64,000 nucleotides of DNA from Lamellibrachia columna. Its lineage: Eukaryota; Annelida; Polychaeta; Sabellida; Siboglinidae. Positions within the stretch are counted from its first letter, which is position 1; each line of letters starts with the position of its first letter. The stretch is from contig OY759274.1 in NCBI GenBank assembly GCA_963662155.1, positions 42,638,886-42,702,885 of the forward strand. Direction: 5' to 3'. This document shows, piece after piece, positions 36,012-54,600 of the stretch. The translations under genes and the position numbers were made by a program. The notes below the pieces were generated by a model that was not told the origin of the DNA, did not search any database, and worked only from the letters and a program-made list of their open reading frames with translations.

Positions 36012-37169
36012 CAGTGGATGTTGTCTATTTAGATTTTCAGAAAGCTTTCGATAAAGTGCCACATCAAAGATTGTTACTTAAACTAAAAGCCCATGGTATA
36101 GGCAATGATGTAATCACCTGGATAGAAAAGTGGCTTACACACAGAAGACAGAGAGTAATAGTAGATGGCGATATTTCAAACTGGAAATCTGTTTTGAGTG
36201 GGCTACCACAGGGATCAGTATTAGGCCCTAAACTGTTTTTAATATATATAAATGATTTGGAAGATGACATATCTAGCAAAGTACTCAACTTTGCAGATGA
36301 CACAAAAGTATTCGGAAATGTTACTAAACAAAGTTTACAGGATGATCTAGATAAATTAGTTCAATGGTCAGAAAAATGGCAAATGTTATTCAATTTTGGG
36401 AAGTGTAAATGCATACACATAGGACATGGAAACATGGACGAAGAATATAAAATGGGGGATGCTGTAGAACCACACAAGAAAAGGACTTAGGTGTAACATT
36501 TAGTGCTGACATGAAAGTTTCAGAGCAATGTGGGATTGCTGCTTTGAAAGGAAATCAAATTCTAGGGCTAATTAGGAGAACTATCACATATCAGGAGAAA
36601 CAGTTAATTGTACCCCTGTACAACGCAATAGTTAGACCACATTTTGAATATTCTATACATGCATGGAGGCCGTATCGTAAGAAGGACATAGATAAGCTAG
36701 AAAGAAAACAATGAAGAGCAACTAAAATGATTCCAGAATTGAGAGACCTTAGTTACGAAAATCACTTATTACAATGTGGTTTGACAACACTAGAGACCAG
36801 GAGACTAAGAGGAGACCAAATAGAAGTGTTTAAAATAGTGAACGGTTATGAGGATGTTGATAGGAATGTTCTTCAAACTTAAAGAAGGCAGTAGAACCAG
36901 AGGACACAAAGCAGCATTAATTAAGGAACAGTGTAGGTTGGACATGAGAAAGTACTCTTTCTCACAGAGGGTGATAAATGAATGGAACAAACTGCCAAAT
37001 GATTGTGTTAATGCTAGTAGTGTGAATATGTTTAAAAATAGAATTGACAGATATATGATAAGGGCGGGCTACACATAGATGATAAAATTGTTGGACTCTC
37101 GATAAGCCAATGGCTTCCTTGTCCACTTGCCACCTGGAACTTGTTGTTTGGGATGGCACTCTTGTTAAA
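36012..37169 (+). mobile_element. 5'-truncated CR1-like LINE inserted in a minisatellite
   Basis: The plus strand encodes [48 protein letters not shown] and SEKWQMLFNFGKCKC. After a frameshift near 36480 come KGNQILGLIRRTITY, RPHFEYSIHAWRPYRKKDID, RRLRGDQIEVFKIVNGYE, and FSQRVINEWNKLPNDCV to TAG at 37076-37078. An in-frame TGA at 36712 and a frameshift near 36870 also disable it. The 3' tail ends CTTGTTAAAT. A 7-base duplication TCTATTC flanks it (36005-36011 and 37170-37176). Same family as the copy at 2.76-4.18 kb. Confidence 0.92.
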
Positions 37170-37300
37170 TCTATTCACAACACCACCACGCCCTACTAGT
37201 TTTTATCTACAACACCACCATGCTCCATTAGTGTTCTATCCACACCACCACAACCCACTAGTGTTCTATCCACAACACCACCACGCCCTACTAGTGTTCA
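37170..37300. repeat. 33-bp minisatellite, right part, about 4 copies
   Basis: Continuation of the array at 35808-36011, with slightly more diverged units. Confidence 0.9.
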
Positions 37301-37339
37301 AGTGGATAATAAGAATCATTGTATTTATTCTAATTTAGA

Positions 37340-40196
37340 ACATGTTGAAACAATGTGGTTGGATTTTAGATATATGTTTGCAAACAAGAACGTTATTACT
37401 AATATTAAAGCTTGGAAGTAAAATTTTGTAATGTAACTATTGAAGTGTAAATAAATTATTATATGGGCCAGAACATCACTTCTAGCAAGTAGTGTGATGA
37501 TTTGAGCCAGTGACTTCACTAAAATTATTATCTTATGGTTTCTCAAATTGTATCCATCTCCAAAGGACTGTTGAGAAGACTATTTCAAAACATTATTATA
37601 ATTGTGTACTCAAGTTTCCACCCTTAAAACTTGACCTGGACCTACAGCTCCAATGGCCTGACATATAAGATTTGATTTCTACTAGCTGACATCCTGCCAA
37701 ACTATGCAAGCTAAGTTACAAATGGTTTTGAAATATTTTCAAAATGACATGAATTGAAGCAAGCCACCATAAGCAATGACGACCCAACTAGATTAGCATT
37801 ATATGCCTGATATGATAAAACTCTGAACACTAATTACAGTTGATGGCTCTACAACACAAAAAAAATTATAAATTGCCTCAAGCCAGTCTACAAAAATCCT
37901 ACACCTAATATTGTCAATCCGCATTTTAAAGGCATTAATCATGGCTAAGCTCTCCTAGTTGATCATGTGTGTATGTACTGTTCAGTTTACCTATATTCTT
38001 CTGATATGGTAGGCCTATCCATGACCGAATGCAATATTCAAGTTTACTAAATTGAATAACATCTGTCATTTTTCCAACCATTTCAATCAAGTCCCAATGT
38101 CCCTCAGTCCCAACCTTAGTAATATGATTTCAATACTACAGTGTTTTCATGAATGCTTGTCAGATAACTGTTTTCTTACAATAATATACAAGAGCATTTT
38201 AATGACAATAAACTGTTCAAACTACAAACCTTCAAAACGTGATCAAACATGACAGTAGTTACACTAGTCAGCTCAATTGTGGCCGAGTCCATGTCTTTCG
38301 AGACACTTTCTGAAGCTTGTGATTAAAATATAAAACTTTATGTATTGTGTAGTTTTGCTACATGGCCTACATTTTACAATAATACCAAATAAAAAACCTT
38401 TTGTGAAGGGATTTTGCTGAAATTATGTGCTTTTAGCAACAACACTGCCTGCAAGTTATGTTGGTTGGTGAATGTAATGGTAATTCAACACAATCACAAC
38501 TAATTGCATGACAATTATTAATAATGAAGTAAGTCTTTCCTGAATACAGTGGCACAGGCTACAGTAGCTGATAAGCAAATAGTCTATTAGCCGCTGTTCT
38601 GAATGAAATGAATGGGTTCGTTTAAAAATGTAACTACACTGTGTAAGACATAATAGCTTTTTATATGGGTCAGTGCCAGACACATTATAAAAACATGAAC
38701 ATTACTTGCGATTATAATTATAATCTTAAGACAAAAGTAAACAAAAGCTAAACTAGTAAAATAGTGTCAACACAACCAACACAGTTGTCATTATACTTGA
38801 ACTAATATATATATTATCTTCTTGGTCAGGAACACTGCAGTACTATTGCTCAAAATTGGAAGTGTTGCCGTGACCACCATCACCAGCTACAGTATGAGTT
38901 CCTGGCATTATTAGGAACTATTAGGAGATTGCTACAAATTCAAGTACACGGTGGAGTAGTTTGGATACTCTACTAAAATGTAGATGCTACAGTTCATAAA
39001 AAAGATATTGGTACTCGAATGGTGGTTAGATATCTCATAATTTAGTATTTGGACATTTAAATGTTTGTTTATAAAAAACAACTTGTTTTACACCAAGTTC
39101 AACTTATGAAAACTAACGATACACATCCTGAAAATCATACAACAGTTTGATTCCTGTGTGACTAATTAATTACATACATATCGCTAATATTTAACTACAC
39201 CCCATCCATATTTAAAGTCAGTATCTAAGGCCACGATGGCTTCCTGGGTTGTTGCCATTGGTTTCATTGTTTAAAACATAATTAAACATATTATTTTAAT
39301 GATTAACTGGTCAAAGTGTGATGAACAGTTTTTTTTTATTTTCTATACAACTGAGATAGAACATGAAATATCTATACAACAATTATACATAACTTTTTTG
39401 TGACAAACATTAGTTTGTTTTAATACACACCCCTGGTGATGTGATATTAGTTGACTGGGTAGCCTGTCCTTTGTTCTTAGTTCAGACATTGATTACTTCA
39501 GTCCCACCAACACCAATCCACAGCAACACAATAGATTTGTGGACCCATATAACCACACCAGGGAGTGCTCCACAACCACATTGATGTGCAATATCTAGGG
39601 ACCGCTTTGACTACAGATATATAATATATATATATATCGATTCATCTTGATAAATCCTGACCATGCAGCCATCTGTTGCCATGTGGATGCACTTTCAGTG
39701 TGGACTCAAGTAAAAATTTATTTCTGGTAATTAACATATCTAACAAAGACAATATTCCCATAGTCTTATCATAAATCCAGTTTATTCTGTCAAACATTCT
39801 AAACAATATACCATGAACAGTGACGTACGTAATGAACCTTTTCTTTTGTCAAGTAAATTCTGAGACGGTATAACAAATTATTTTATGGGGATATCTTGAA
39901 TAGTTTGACAACAATGAAACATGTCAACATTATTGATTCATGCAAAAGAACGTTGTATTACTAACCAAAGTACACAGTTAAACGTCTAATGTAATTTAGA
40001 CACAGGTTTTAAATGGTACCAGATTAAATAAAACACTCAACTGTATAGCTCGAGACAGCAAGCAAGACATTGCAGTGGCTATTATTAATGTTAACAATAC
40101 TCTAACAATGACCCATTGTAAAGCACATTGAAATGGATGCCTTTACTTATAAAGATATGCAAACCAAATACCTAGACAAACAACATCAGCAATGTA
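37340..40196. other. unassigned intergenic DNA, 2.9 kb
   Basis: AT-rich; no exon with acceptable splice sites and family resemblance was found. A segment near 37960-38120 vaguely resembles a very old LINE tail but is too decayed to call. Confidence 0.45.
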
Positions 40197-40204
40197 TGAG
40201 AATA

Positions 40205-40521
40205 GACCTGCCACATCGTACAGATTTTCCGTATGCAATACGGATTTTTTTAGGTATATGGCCGTATCCCATTTCAATATGGATTTGTTTCAAATGGAAA
40301 AATCATGATATCATTACAATTTTCACACAAGTATAAAGTTTTAGAATTTGAAGCACAAATATTTTTGATGCAAGCAGATTTCAGACAAAACTTGTTGGAT
40401 TTCATTTGATGTAGATTTATTTTGTAGCCTCATAAATGATGACAATTGAATAAAATCCAGATTTTAGCCAATGAATTCAAGTCAACAATACGGATTTTTA
40501 CCAAAAAGTGTGGCAGGTATG
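40205..40521. mobile_element. 317-bp MITE in the POMP 3' region
   Basis: Ends are inverted: the left reads GACCTGCCACA, the right reads TGTGGCAGGTATG, and an inner ATACGGATTTTT-type segment is repeated inverted and direct. An 8-base duplication TGAGAATA flanks it (40197-40204 and 40522-40529), as for hAT-type elements. No coding capacity. Confidence 0.72.
40416..40421 (-). terminator. candidate POMP poly(A) signal inside the MITE
   Basis: First AATAAA on the minus strand downstream of the POMP stop codon, about 133 bases away and inside the inserted element. Confidence 0.4.
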
Positions 40522-40553
40522 TGAGAATAAAATGATGCGGACGTCCCAGCAGT

Positions 40554-45566
<5,013 letters not shown>

Positions 45567-45569
45567 CTT

Positions 45570-47060
45570 AAAAAGTGGAGGAAATGCAAATTTTAACAGT
45601 AAGGAAAACCTTAAAATAAAGTTTTCTCTTGCCTTATTAATTAATACTTTATACTAAGTCTAGCAAAAAAGAAACTAGTTTCTCGTCCTGACTTTTTAAA
45701 GGAAGAGGAATCTTATTATTTGCTATTTATGGATTTTTTGTCATCAATTTCGAACATGGCCGCCATGTCTTAGATGAGCTCACTGTGGTTGGTTAAAAGA
45801 CAAGCTGTAGTTTTTTGATACAATATGGAACATGCCAGTGATTATTAATAATACTATAAAACCTGCCATTCCATTTGCAAATACAATACTTTTTAGCAGG
45901 AATGGCAGATGAATAGAAACATTTACGTCAATGGAATATGGCACGTACATGTTACACTGGAAAACTACTTAAATTGACTAGAAACAAACAAGAAGCAAAC
46001 ACAATTTTGAATGTATTTATGAATGTCACGACTCATGTGTAGGCTTGGCCAAAGTTTCATAAGTTTGTACCACAGGCGTACAACTGAATGACATTTATAC
46101 TGATTAAGACTGGTTTGAAATGAGTCTGCATAAAGACTATATAAAGCAAGGGGGTCATTGTTCCTAATTTAGACTCTGTAGAAAGCACATATACATCACA
46201 ACAGTACTTTGGACGGCAAGTTTTGGACAGAGATTTCTTCATAGAATCTTTTTTTTCAATACTAAATAATGAAAATGGAGGAGGCGGCAAAAAAGGAAGC
46301 GAACAGAGACGACAAAAATAGTTTCTTTTTTACTAGGACAGCCTAGGCTAGGCCATGCCTCTTACTTAAATTAGGTTTAACATAATTACAATAGACGAGT
46401 AGTGCTGATTATTCAGACTACAGTAAATATGTGAATGTTATAAATATGCTAAAAGTGTGAATATTATGGTGTGGTTTTGATAGGCCGCGCGCCGCGGTAT
46501 GCCGGGAATCGTATAAACTTTATACAATTCCCTTTATAATAAAGGGACACGGTGACTGTCACTGTACTCTATTATCGCTCACAGTGTGACTAGCACATTA
46601 AATAATATTTGGCGAATCTGCAGTTCGTGGTAAAATAATGAAAATGCTAGATATTGACTGTCAATTTGCTTTATTTCTTCTATTTTAACAGTGAAATTCC
46701 ATGTCACATTTATAAACTAGAATGAGCGATTCATGAGTCAGCTAACGCCGAAGCGAAGCCGAAGGCACCGCGATCAAACATTAGACTGTGAATTGCCTTT
46801 TTACTGTACCAACATACTTAATTAACAACCAGCTCCATGTTAACATAGATCTTAGCAAATCATTGCAAAACATATAATTGGGAAGTCGTTTAGTCAGAAA
46901 ATCTTTGTAACATTTACCATAATTTTAGCTTGAAGCTGTACGCGCACTGTTAAACACTAATAACAGCACAACAACTAACCTATTAGTTCTAACCTACACC
47001 GAGCGCAACAGCGCCTCTAATGAGCGTGTTTTGTACTTTACCCTTGCCACGTCTACCAGG
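45570..47060. other. POMP: POMP upstream region; first exon expected here
   Basis: A GC-rich patch (46478-46510) and a CG-containing patch near 46740-46770 may mark promoter sequence. No short ATG exon with a phase-0 donor could be chosen with confidence. Confidence 0.35.
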
Positions 47061-47063
47061 CAT

Positions 47064-47135
47064 TCCCAGGTAGTCTAGTGGTTAGGATTCGGCGCTCTCA
47101 CCGCCGCGGCCGGGGTTCGATTCCCCGTCTGGGAA
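47064..47135 (+). tRNA. tRNA-Glu (anticodon CTC)
   Basis: A complete 72-base cloverleaf. The acceptor stem TCCCAGG pairs with TCTGGGA (one G-T pair), and the discriminator is A. The D-arm contains TAGTCTAGTGGTTAGGA (A box). The anticodon stem CGGCG/CGCCG encloses the loop CTCTCAC with CTC at 47097-47099. The T-arm has GGTTCGATTCC (B box). There is no intron. CCA is not encoded, as expected for a nuclear gene. It sits between POMP and the coiled-coil gene. Confidence 0.97.
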
Positions 47136-47138
47136 ATG

Positions 47139-47143
47139 TTTTT
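47139..47143 (+). terminator. RNA polymerase III terminator of tRNA-Glu
   Basis: A run of five T begins three bases after the end of the tRNA. Confidence 0.85.
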
Positions 47144-47149
47144 ATTTCT

Positions 47150-48605
47150 TGCTTTCACATTTTGTTTTTAATTTAACTCTTATGCGTATGGCCAATCTAC
47201 AAAACAAAGAATTTTTTTTTTCAAAGTATTTTTTTTATATAGCAACAATTATATATCATGATAAACTATTATTTTATCATTAAAAAATCACGGAAATTAC
47301 ACATTTCTGCAACATCACATAGTTGAACCTGCCAGCAAGTTAGGAAAATTATATTCATGTCATGTAGACCTGTCTATTCATATCATGGGATAAATGCCTT
47401 CATGTAAGTCTTTCTAAACTGTAAAAAAAAAATAATTAACAGTGTTTTAGTGTTTGTATTCTATAATTAAGACACAAAAATAATTTCATGTTTCAGTGTT
47501 TAGTATTCTATAACTAAAACACAAAAATAATTTCATGTTCACATTTTAAAAGGTGTGTTTTCTCCAAGGTGACATTAAAAACCCCCATCATAAATAAATC
47601 ATGAATGACAAATTTGTAATAGTTTTGAGACACACCAGCCTGCAGTCAGTAGAAATGCCAGTAGGGTGTGGGCCACTGTTTTACTTTCATGTTCATGGTA
47701 GACAAACTATGTGCCATTGGTATTTAGATATGTTACTTTGCATCCTGAATCTCAGTCCTCAATTAATTGAAAACCTGTAAAATTGTCTAGTCTCTCATAA
47801 CTAACTATTGAATGGTCTGTGTACACATACAAAGTATATAATGTATGTAAAAGTACGTTTTAATATATGTGTACATATAATAAGTCTTAAATACAAATAC
47901 TATTTACATTATTGAGACCTGATCATTTAATAAAAAATAATAAAACAGTTGCACAGTTCAAAACACTAAAAAGAACATACATGCACGCATGCATATACAC
48001 ATGCATGTATGCATGCACGCATGCATGTATGCATGCACGCACACACGCATGCACACACACACTTGCTTAAAAATCCCCCAATTGATTTTGCCCACTGTAA
48101 ATCAGGTTTGTTCAAAAATAATTGAATAGTATATACGACTAATTAACCAAAACTAAATAGCAAATTTGTACAAACAAGCTAGCATCTCATAGTCGATACT
48201 AGATTTTTTGCGAAATATCATCTATTATGACTTGCATTCATGACAATTCAAGAACAAATTCACACAGAAATCACATTAAATTCAGTAAGATAATAATATG
48301 ATAACTAACATGAACTCAGAAAACCTAAATATCTGCTTTCAAAATGAGTCAGATTTTTTACAGTGATTCAAATCACTTGTGTGCCAGATAAATCTGCTCA
48401 GAAATATTGACAATAAATAACAATCTGTCTGACAATACAATGTAAATCTATGTGCTTCTAGGAACCAAGTTCCAATTGCACCAAGTTTCAAAACAAGCAG
48501 TTCAAATGTTCGTTATCATTTCCATTTTTACTTATATTCTGTAAGTGAAATGAACACTGAATTTACTTATATTCTGTAAGTTAAATGAATACTGAATTTT
48601 TTTTT
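47150..48605. other. intergenic DNA with ATGCATGC-type repeat
   Basis: 47980-48062 is a purine/pyrimidine-alternating CATGCATGCACGCA repeat. A segment of about 65 bases is duplicated around 47440-47545 (ACACAAAAATAATTTCATGT). No gene seen. Confidence 0.5.
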
Positions 48606-48624
48606 TAATTTATTTATTAAGCCC

Positions 48625-48630
48625 TTTATT
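48625..48630 (-). terminator. candidate poly(A) signal of the coiled-coil gene
   Basis: AATAAA on minus, 27 bases after the stop codon; two further overlapping AATAAA copies follow at 48609-48618. Confidence 0.5.
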
Positions 48631-48656
48631 AACGTCATTCATTTTACTTTACAAGA

Positions 48657-51600
48657 CTAAGATTTAGCGGGCATCCAGTTGCTGTTGTGTAGAGGAGCCA
48701 TATAGGCTTCCCACACTTCCGCAGGGTCTTGTAGAACGTCCGGCTGCAATCTATTAGTCTCCTTCAAGTGGTAGCTGGGTGATTCCTCTGTTCCAACCCT
48801 GGGTCTGTACTCCAAAGGCTGGAGGAGCTGTCTCGTAATATCACTCGGACTCTGTTGCATTGTGGGTAACTCATGCACGAGTTCGCCAATGAGACCAACT
48901 GTGTCCTGCAATGCACATAGTATCATACATGTAACCCTGGAACATGTCATAATTACACATTATATGGTGGAATAACTTCAGACCAGAGCAATTTGATTCT
49001 ATCTAGTGGCTGATTCACTTACAAAGAACATTTTAATACAAAGGGAATAGGGATTCATTCCATCCAAGCCAAAATATTTATTTTGATTCTACTAAAGGGC
49101 TGATTCTGTTATACGTAGTTCTGTTAAGTCTACTGTACACACATTGCCAATAACTACCATAGAGTACAAAATATGCACACATACACAATATGCCAATTAA
49201 TGCCCACCTTGCAGCATTCAGTTAAGTGGACGCACTTGTCCAAAAATACCTACGTACCAAATCTCAGCAACAAATCATTATACAATTTCCAATATATATT
49301 ATTTGTGTGAAATGAAGGCTAAATCATAAAATTAATCTTATTTGCATATTGGTAAACATGGCCTGACATATTTTTCTCCACACATGAACCAAGAATTCCC
49401 CAATCGTTGTTTTATTGCAATCCACTGTACTAGTTTTGAATGTTTAATCTAACTGACTTCTACATGACATACGACTTTCACAATTTGTTAGCTTATATAA
49501 TAATATTATTATGATGTTTAAACAATATTCTGCCAAACAAAAGATTTACGATTGTCATTCAATCTTTATATTCACGTGAACTTAACACTTACAGAGTATT
49601 TTAAAAGATGTTTCTCATATTTCTGTTCAAGTAGTCGTGCCAACATTTTTGCCGTCTTTGCACGGAAAAACTCTTCCTCAGCCAACTCTGCCATCTTCTC
49701 CCTAAGATGACAACACAGTCCTGTCATCAACAGGCTCAAACTGTCACGGTTCTCTATGCAGCATTTCTATTTGGCACCATGCTAACAAATTATTCAAACA
49801 TTTCTACCTGCTCTGGATATGTACGAAATCAATCAACATTCAAAACAAACTTTTATAGCTTATAATGTGAATGTAGTTATGTGCGAATGACAAAAAGGCT
49901 ATAGAGATCATTACAGTGGAACCTAACTAATAAGATAATTCATGGTTAGTATTACCCTTGGGACTAGGCAAAAGTTACCTATTTAGTGGGACTAAACGTT
50001 CTATACTTTGCTGCTGTGGAAATGATTTTGGATTGTCTCAGGGTGACCATAATGGTGAGGTATTATTGAGGTGACTGCAAAGCAAGATTCAACTGTACAT
50101 GGGTATTTAAGATTTTCAATCAGAAAACAGCAAGTGAAGCTTCAAACAATTCTATTCATTTGTAGAAATGCAACACTCACCGACACGCCAGACACTTCCT
50201 GGGAATGTGAACCTTTGTCTGTGCTGCCTACAACAGAAGAATTCCCTCCGTCTCAGTATTTAGGGTTTTGAGATACTAAGTCCATACTAATATCTTATAT
50301 TGTACGGTATCCAGTCCTTAAGACTGCTCAAACAGTTTATTACACCTCACCATGAAGCTGACTTGACTCAATTTCTCTGGAAAGCATTCAGCCATGCTGC
50401 AATTACTATGTGAAGACTATACATTCACATATATCCAAAGCATTCAGCCATGCTGCAATTACTATGTGAAGACTAAATTCACAGAGGATTCGAACGCCGG
50501 TCCTCTTGATTGAGAGTCCAACATTCTAACCACAGTGCCACCTGGTGGCTAGAACGTCATACTAGCAGTGTATCAGTTAGTTGGTAAACAGGACACTAAA
50601 ACTGCTCATTTACTAAATCTGAATGATAGGATTTGAAAGTATATAATATAAGTTAGGGCTAACTAGCCCTGTTATGTTGACAGAATCTTGTAAGAATTTC
50701 TGAAAAATATTATTCTAAATCTGCGTTCACACACAGGTGTTCCGAACTAGTTGATCCGAGTTAACTAGTCTCGTCTGAATTCAAACAAAGGTGGAATAGC
50801 TGAAAGGTGGCGAACTAGTCAATAGTACTTTGCTGTACTTACTATGGTGTGTACTCAAATAATTATCACCAGAACATTGTATAACACAAAAAACGTAAAA
50901 ATAAAAAACATGACACTGTACCTTCCTGACTTGCTCCATGGCGTGTCGTTCTCTTAACTTTCTTACTTTAATTGACGACATTCCATGGGTGTCCACCCGC
51001 TGAGAGCCTTCCAAGCCCAGGTACATGCAGCGGGCACTCTCTCGGTGCCTCACCACCTCGTTTTCATTCAGTGTACTCCCTTCAAGTATACATAACAGAT
51101 AAATTAGAGAAGACCGAGATGATGTGGATAGGGGACCAGGATGTGGACCTACAGATAGGGGACCAGGATGTGGACCTACAGATAGGGGACCAAGATGTGG
51201 ACCAACAGATAGGGGACCAGGATGTGGACCTACATATAGGGGACCAGGGTGTGGACCTACATATAGGGGACCAGAATGTGTAAGTCTACAGATAGGGGAC
51301 CAGGATGTGAACTTACAGAGAGGGGACCTTCAGATTAGGTAATGCAGGAAAGATGTCCAATCAGGTTGTGGGGCGCAGTAGCAGTGACTAGAATGTCGGA
51401 CTCTCAATGAAGAGAACCAGGGTTCAAATCCTCTTGCTGAGTTTTTAAAACTTAGGTAATTTTTTTCACTCCACAATGCCTCAGTTCACTCAGCTGTATA
51501 AATGAGTACCTGGCTACAGACAGTGGTGGATATAAATTAATGAGTAGTTTTCACCTAGTAATTGGGTTGTGGCTTAATGCTTCCCAGAGTATCAAGTTGG

Positions 51601-54600
51601 TGTTGGGATGAACAGGTCTGCCAGCGGGTGACATGTAAAGTACTTTGAATGGTCCCAAGGACCGGATACAATGCTATATAAGGACTTACTTATGCCTTTT
51701 AGTTCAACTTGACCGTATTGTGTACTTGGGGGACTGTTTGTAAGGATGCAGTTAGTAGCATGGAGGTGTGTGGGAGGGTGCTAACAGGAGCAGGAGCATG
51801 GAGGTGTGTGGGAGGGTGCTAACAGGGGCAGGAGCATGGAGGTGTGTGGGAGGGTGCTAACAGGAGCAGGAGCATGGAGGTGTGTGGGAGGGTGCTAACA
51901 GGGGCAGGAGCATGGAGGTGTGTGGGAGGGTGCTAACAGGAGCAGGAGCATGGCGGTGTGTGGGAGGGTGCTAACAGGGGCAGGAGCATGGAGGTGTGTG
52001 GGAGGGTGCTAACAGGAGCAGGAGCATGGAGGTGTGTGGGAGGGTGCTAACAGGGGCAGGAGCATGGAGGTGTGTGGGAGGGTGCTAACAGGAGCAGGAG
52101 CATGGAGGTGTGTGGGAGGGTGCTAACAGGGGCAGGAGCATGGAGGTGTGTGGGAGGGTGCTAACAGGAGCAGGAGCATGGCAGTGTGTGGGAGGGTGCT
52201 AACAGGGGCAGGAGCATGGAGGTGTGTGGGAGGGTGCTAACAGGGGCAGGAGCATGGAGGTGTGTGGGAGGGTGCTAACAGGAGCAGGAGCATGGAGGTG
52301 TGTGGGAGGGTGCTAACAGGGGCAGGAGCATGGAGGTGTGTGGGAGGGTGCTAACAGGAGCAGGAGCATGGAGGTGTGTGGGAGGGTGCTAACAGGAGCA
52401 GGAGCATGGAGGTGTGTGGGAGGGTGCTAACAGGAGCAGGAGCATGGAGGTGTGTGGGAGGGTGCTAACAGGAGCAGGAGCATGGAGGTGTGTGGGAGGG
52501 TGCTAACAGGAGCAGGAGCATGGAGGTGTGTGGGAGGGTGCTAACAGGAGCAGGAGCATGGCGGTGTGTGGGAGGGTGCTAACAGGAGCAGGAGCATGGA
52601 GGAGTACAAGAAGTATTATGTAGGAGAGATAGTTGAAGAAAGGGAACTAAAGGAAAAGTGTATATGGGTAAAACAAGACGACAGAAGGAAGATGGTGGAA
52701 TAATGAGAAGAGATTAAAAAACACCTTAAACGAAAGGTATGGATGCAGATGACACATCGAGAGGGCGGAACTGATCAAGTGATGTGGCTCCCACCCCACA
52801 AGTGATCAGGGGGAAGAAGAAGAGAAGAAAGATATTGTGAAGAGCATAGATCAAAATGGTAGAACATTGACAGAGATGGAGACACGTTGTGGAGAGGGCA
52901 GGAACAAATCTGTGATGTGCCCTCTCCCACACTGCAAGGATTAATGGGAAGAAGATGGGTGAATACAGACTAGACGATAGCCTACCCTCAAACACTCCCA
53001 TCGTTTCTTGCTCCCCCAACAAGTTGACACATTAGAAAGTCAAATAAAATCATAGACACACATCGGTCAATAGGTCAGTAACATTTATAATACTTCAATG
53101 TTATCTGAAGGCTTAACCTTTTCATTTTTTGTGTGCATCTGAGCTCACATTTCCAAGGATTTAGGCGCGATACAGGTTTTTCTTGTTGTTATTATTACAT
53201 ATTTCTCTCACACAATACCTGTATTTCTTTATTTCTCTCACACAATACCTGTATTCCTTTATTTCCCCTTGCAAATTAAGTATTATGGTAACTATAATTA
53301 AATTAACATTTCCATAAAATTATGCATTTTATATATAAGCATGTCCTTTTACATTTTATCAATATCAACATAGTTATCATTACCGATGAGTGCAGGTGAG
53401 TGTTGCTTCTTTTTCAACAGGGCTAGTTTACGGCAGCAGAAGTCTTCTAGGTGTTGGGTGTTCTTTATACCTGAAGACAATATAATGAAAATCATGCAAG
53501 AACACCACCCAGCATTGGCATGCATGCACGCATGAACACGTAAACAACTGATCAGGGTGGTCACATTATGTTTAGGGCCATTCACAATTGTTGACATTTA
53601 TCTATTTGTAAAAACTATTCAATACGATACATTCGATGTGTACACCTCCCTGAATTAGCACTTTAAATTGTTGATAATTTTCCAGAATGAAAAACATTGA
53701 TTTTACAATGTTGTGACACAGTGCATGCAATAATAACCATTAAAATATGTTTACAGACATTTATTTCCAATAAAGATGTTAAAGTTTTGTGTTTTTCCAA
53801 CAATTGCATGGTATTGATAATTGTTTTCCATGAAATTTAAAATTTCCAACATATAGAAAATGTCCATCTGTTCACTGCACAGTGAATAGTTACACAATTT
53901 AAAACAATAGTAGTTCCGCAACAGTTCACTATCTTGTTTTACATGCGACCGACACACTAAAATTAATTTAGTATGCGGACCTTGATCCCTCCTCCCTCTT
54001 TAGTATGCATTGTATGAATAGGTAAAGTCAGCAACAATGAACGGCCTCTTAGGTGACCTATAGCATGGTGACCCCAACTTGTGGGGTCGGTGAAGGGTAA
54101 GGGTTGACAGAGAGTTAGATACACATGTACATCAATAAGAGCAGGTTTTTACCGTGTGGTGACCAATCTTTTGTGCAGTTGATTGACCAATCAAGTATTA
54201 TACATACCTTCTGCTGAACATTTTTTGAACAGTTTAGAAATGTCTGTACATTCCACTGTGTCGTCATGTGAGGTAGAAATGTCTGTACATTCCACTGTGT
54301 TGTCATGTGAGGTAGAAATGTCTGTACATTCCACTGTGTCATCATGTGAGGTAGAAATGTCTGTACATTCCACTGTGTCATCATGCGAAGTAGAAATGTC
54401 TGTACATTCCACCTGTCGTCATGCGAGGTAGAAATGTTTGTACATTCCACTGTGTCGTCATGTGAGGTAGAAATGTCTGTACATTCCACTGTGTCGTCAT
54501 GCGAGGTAGAAATGTCTGTACATTCCACTGTGTCGTCATGCGAGGTAGAAATGTCTGTACATTCCACTGTGTCATCATGTGAGGTAGAAATGTCTGTACA

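Noticed and set aside
45741..45770. ATG GCG GCC ATG... on minus as POMP first exon
   Set aside because: No donor in the required phase follows it; POMP exon 1 left unassigned.
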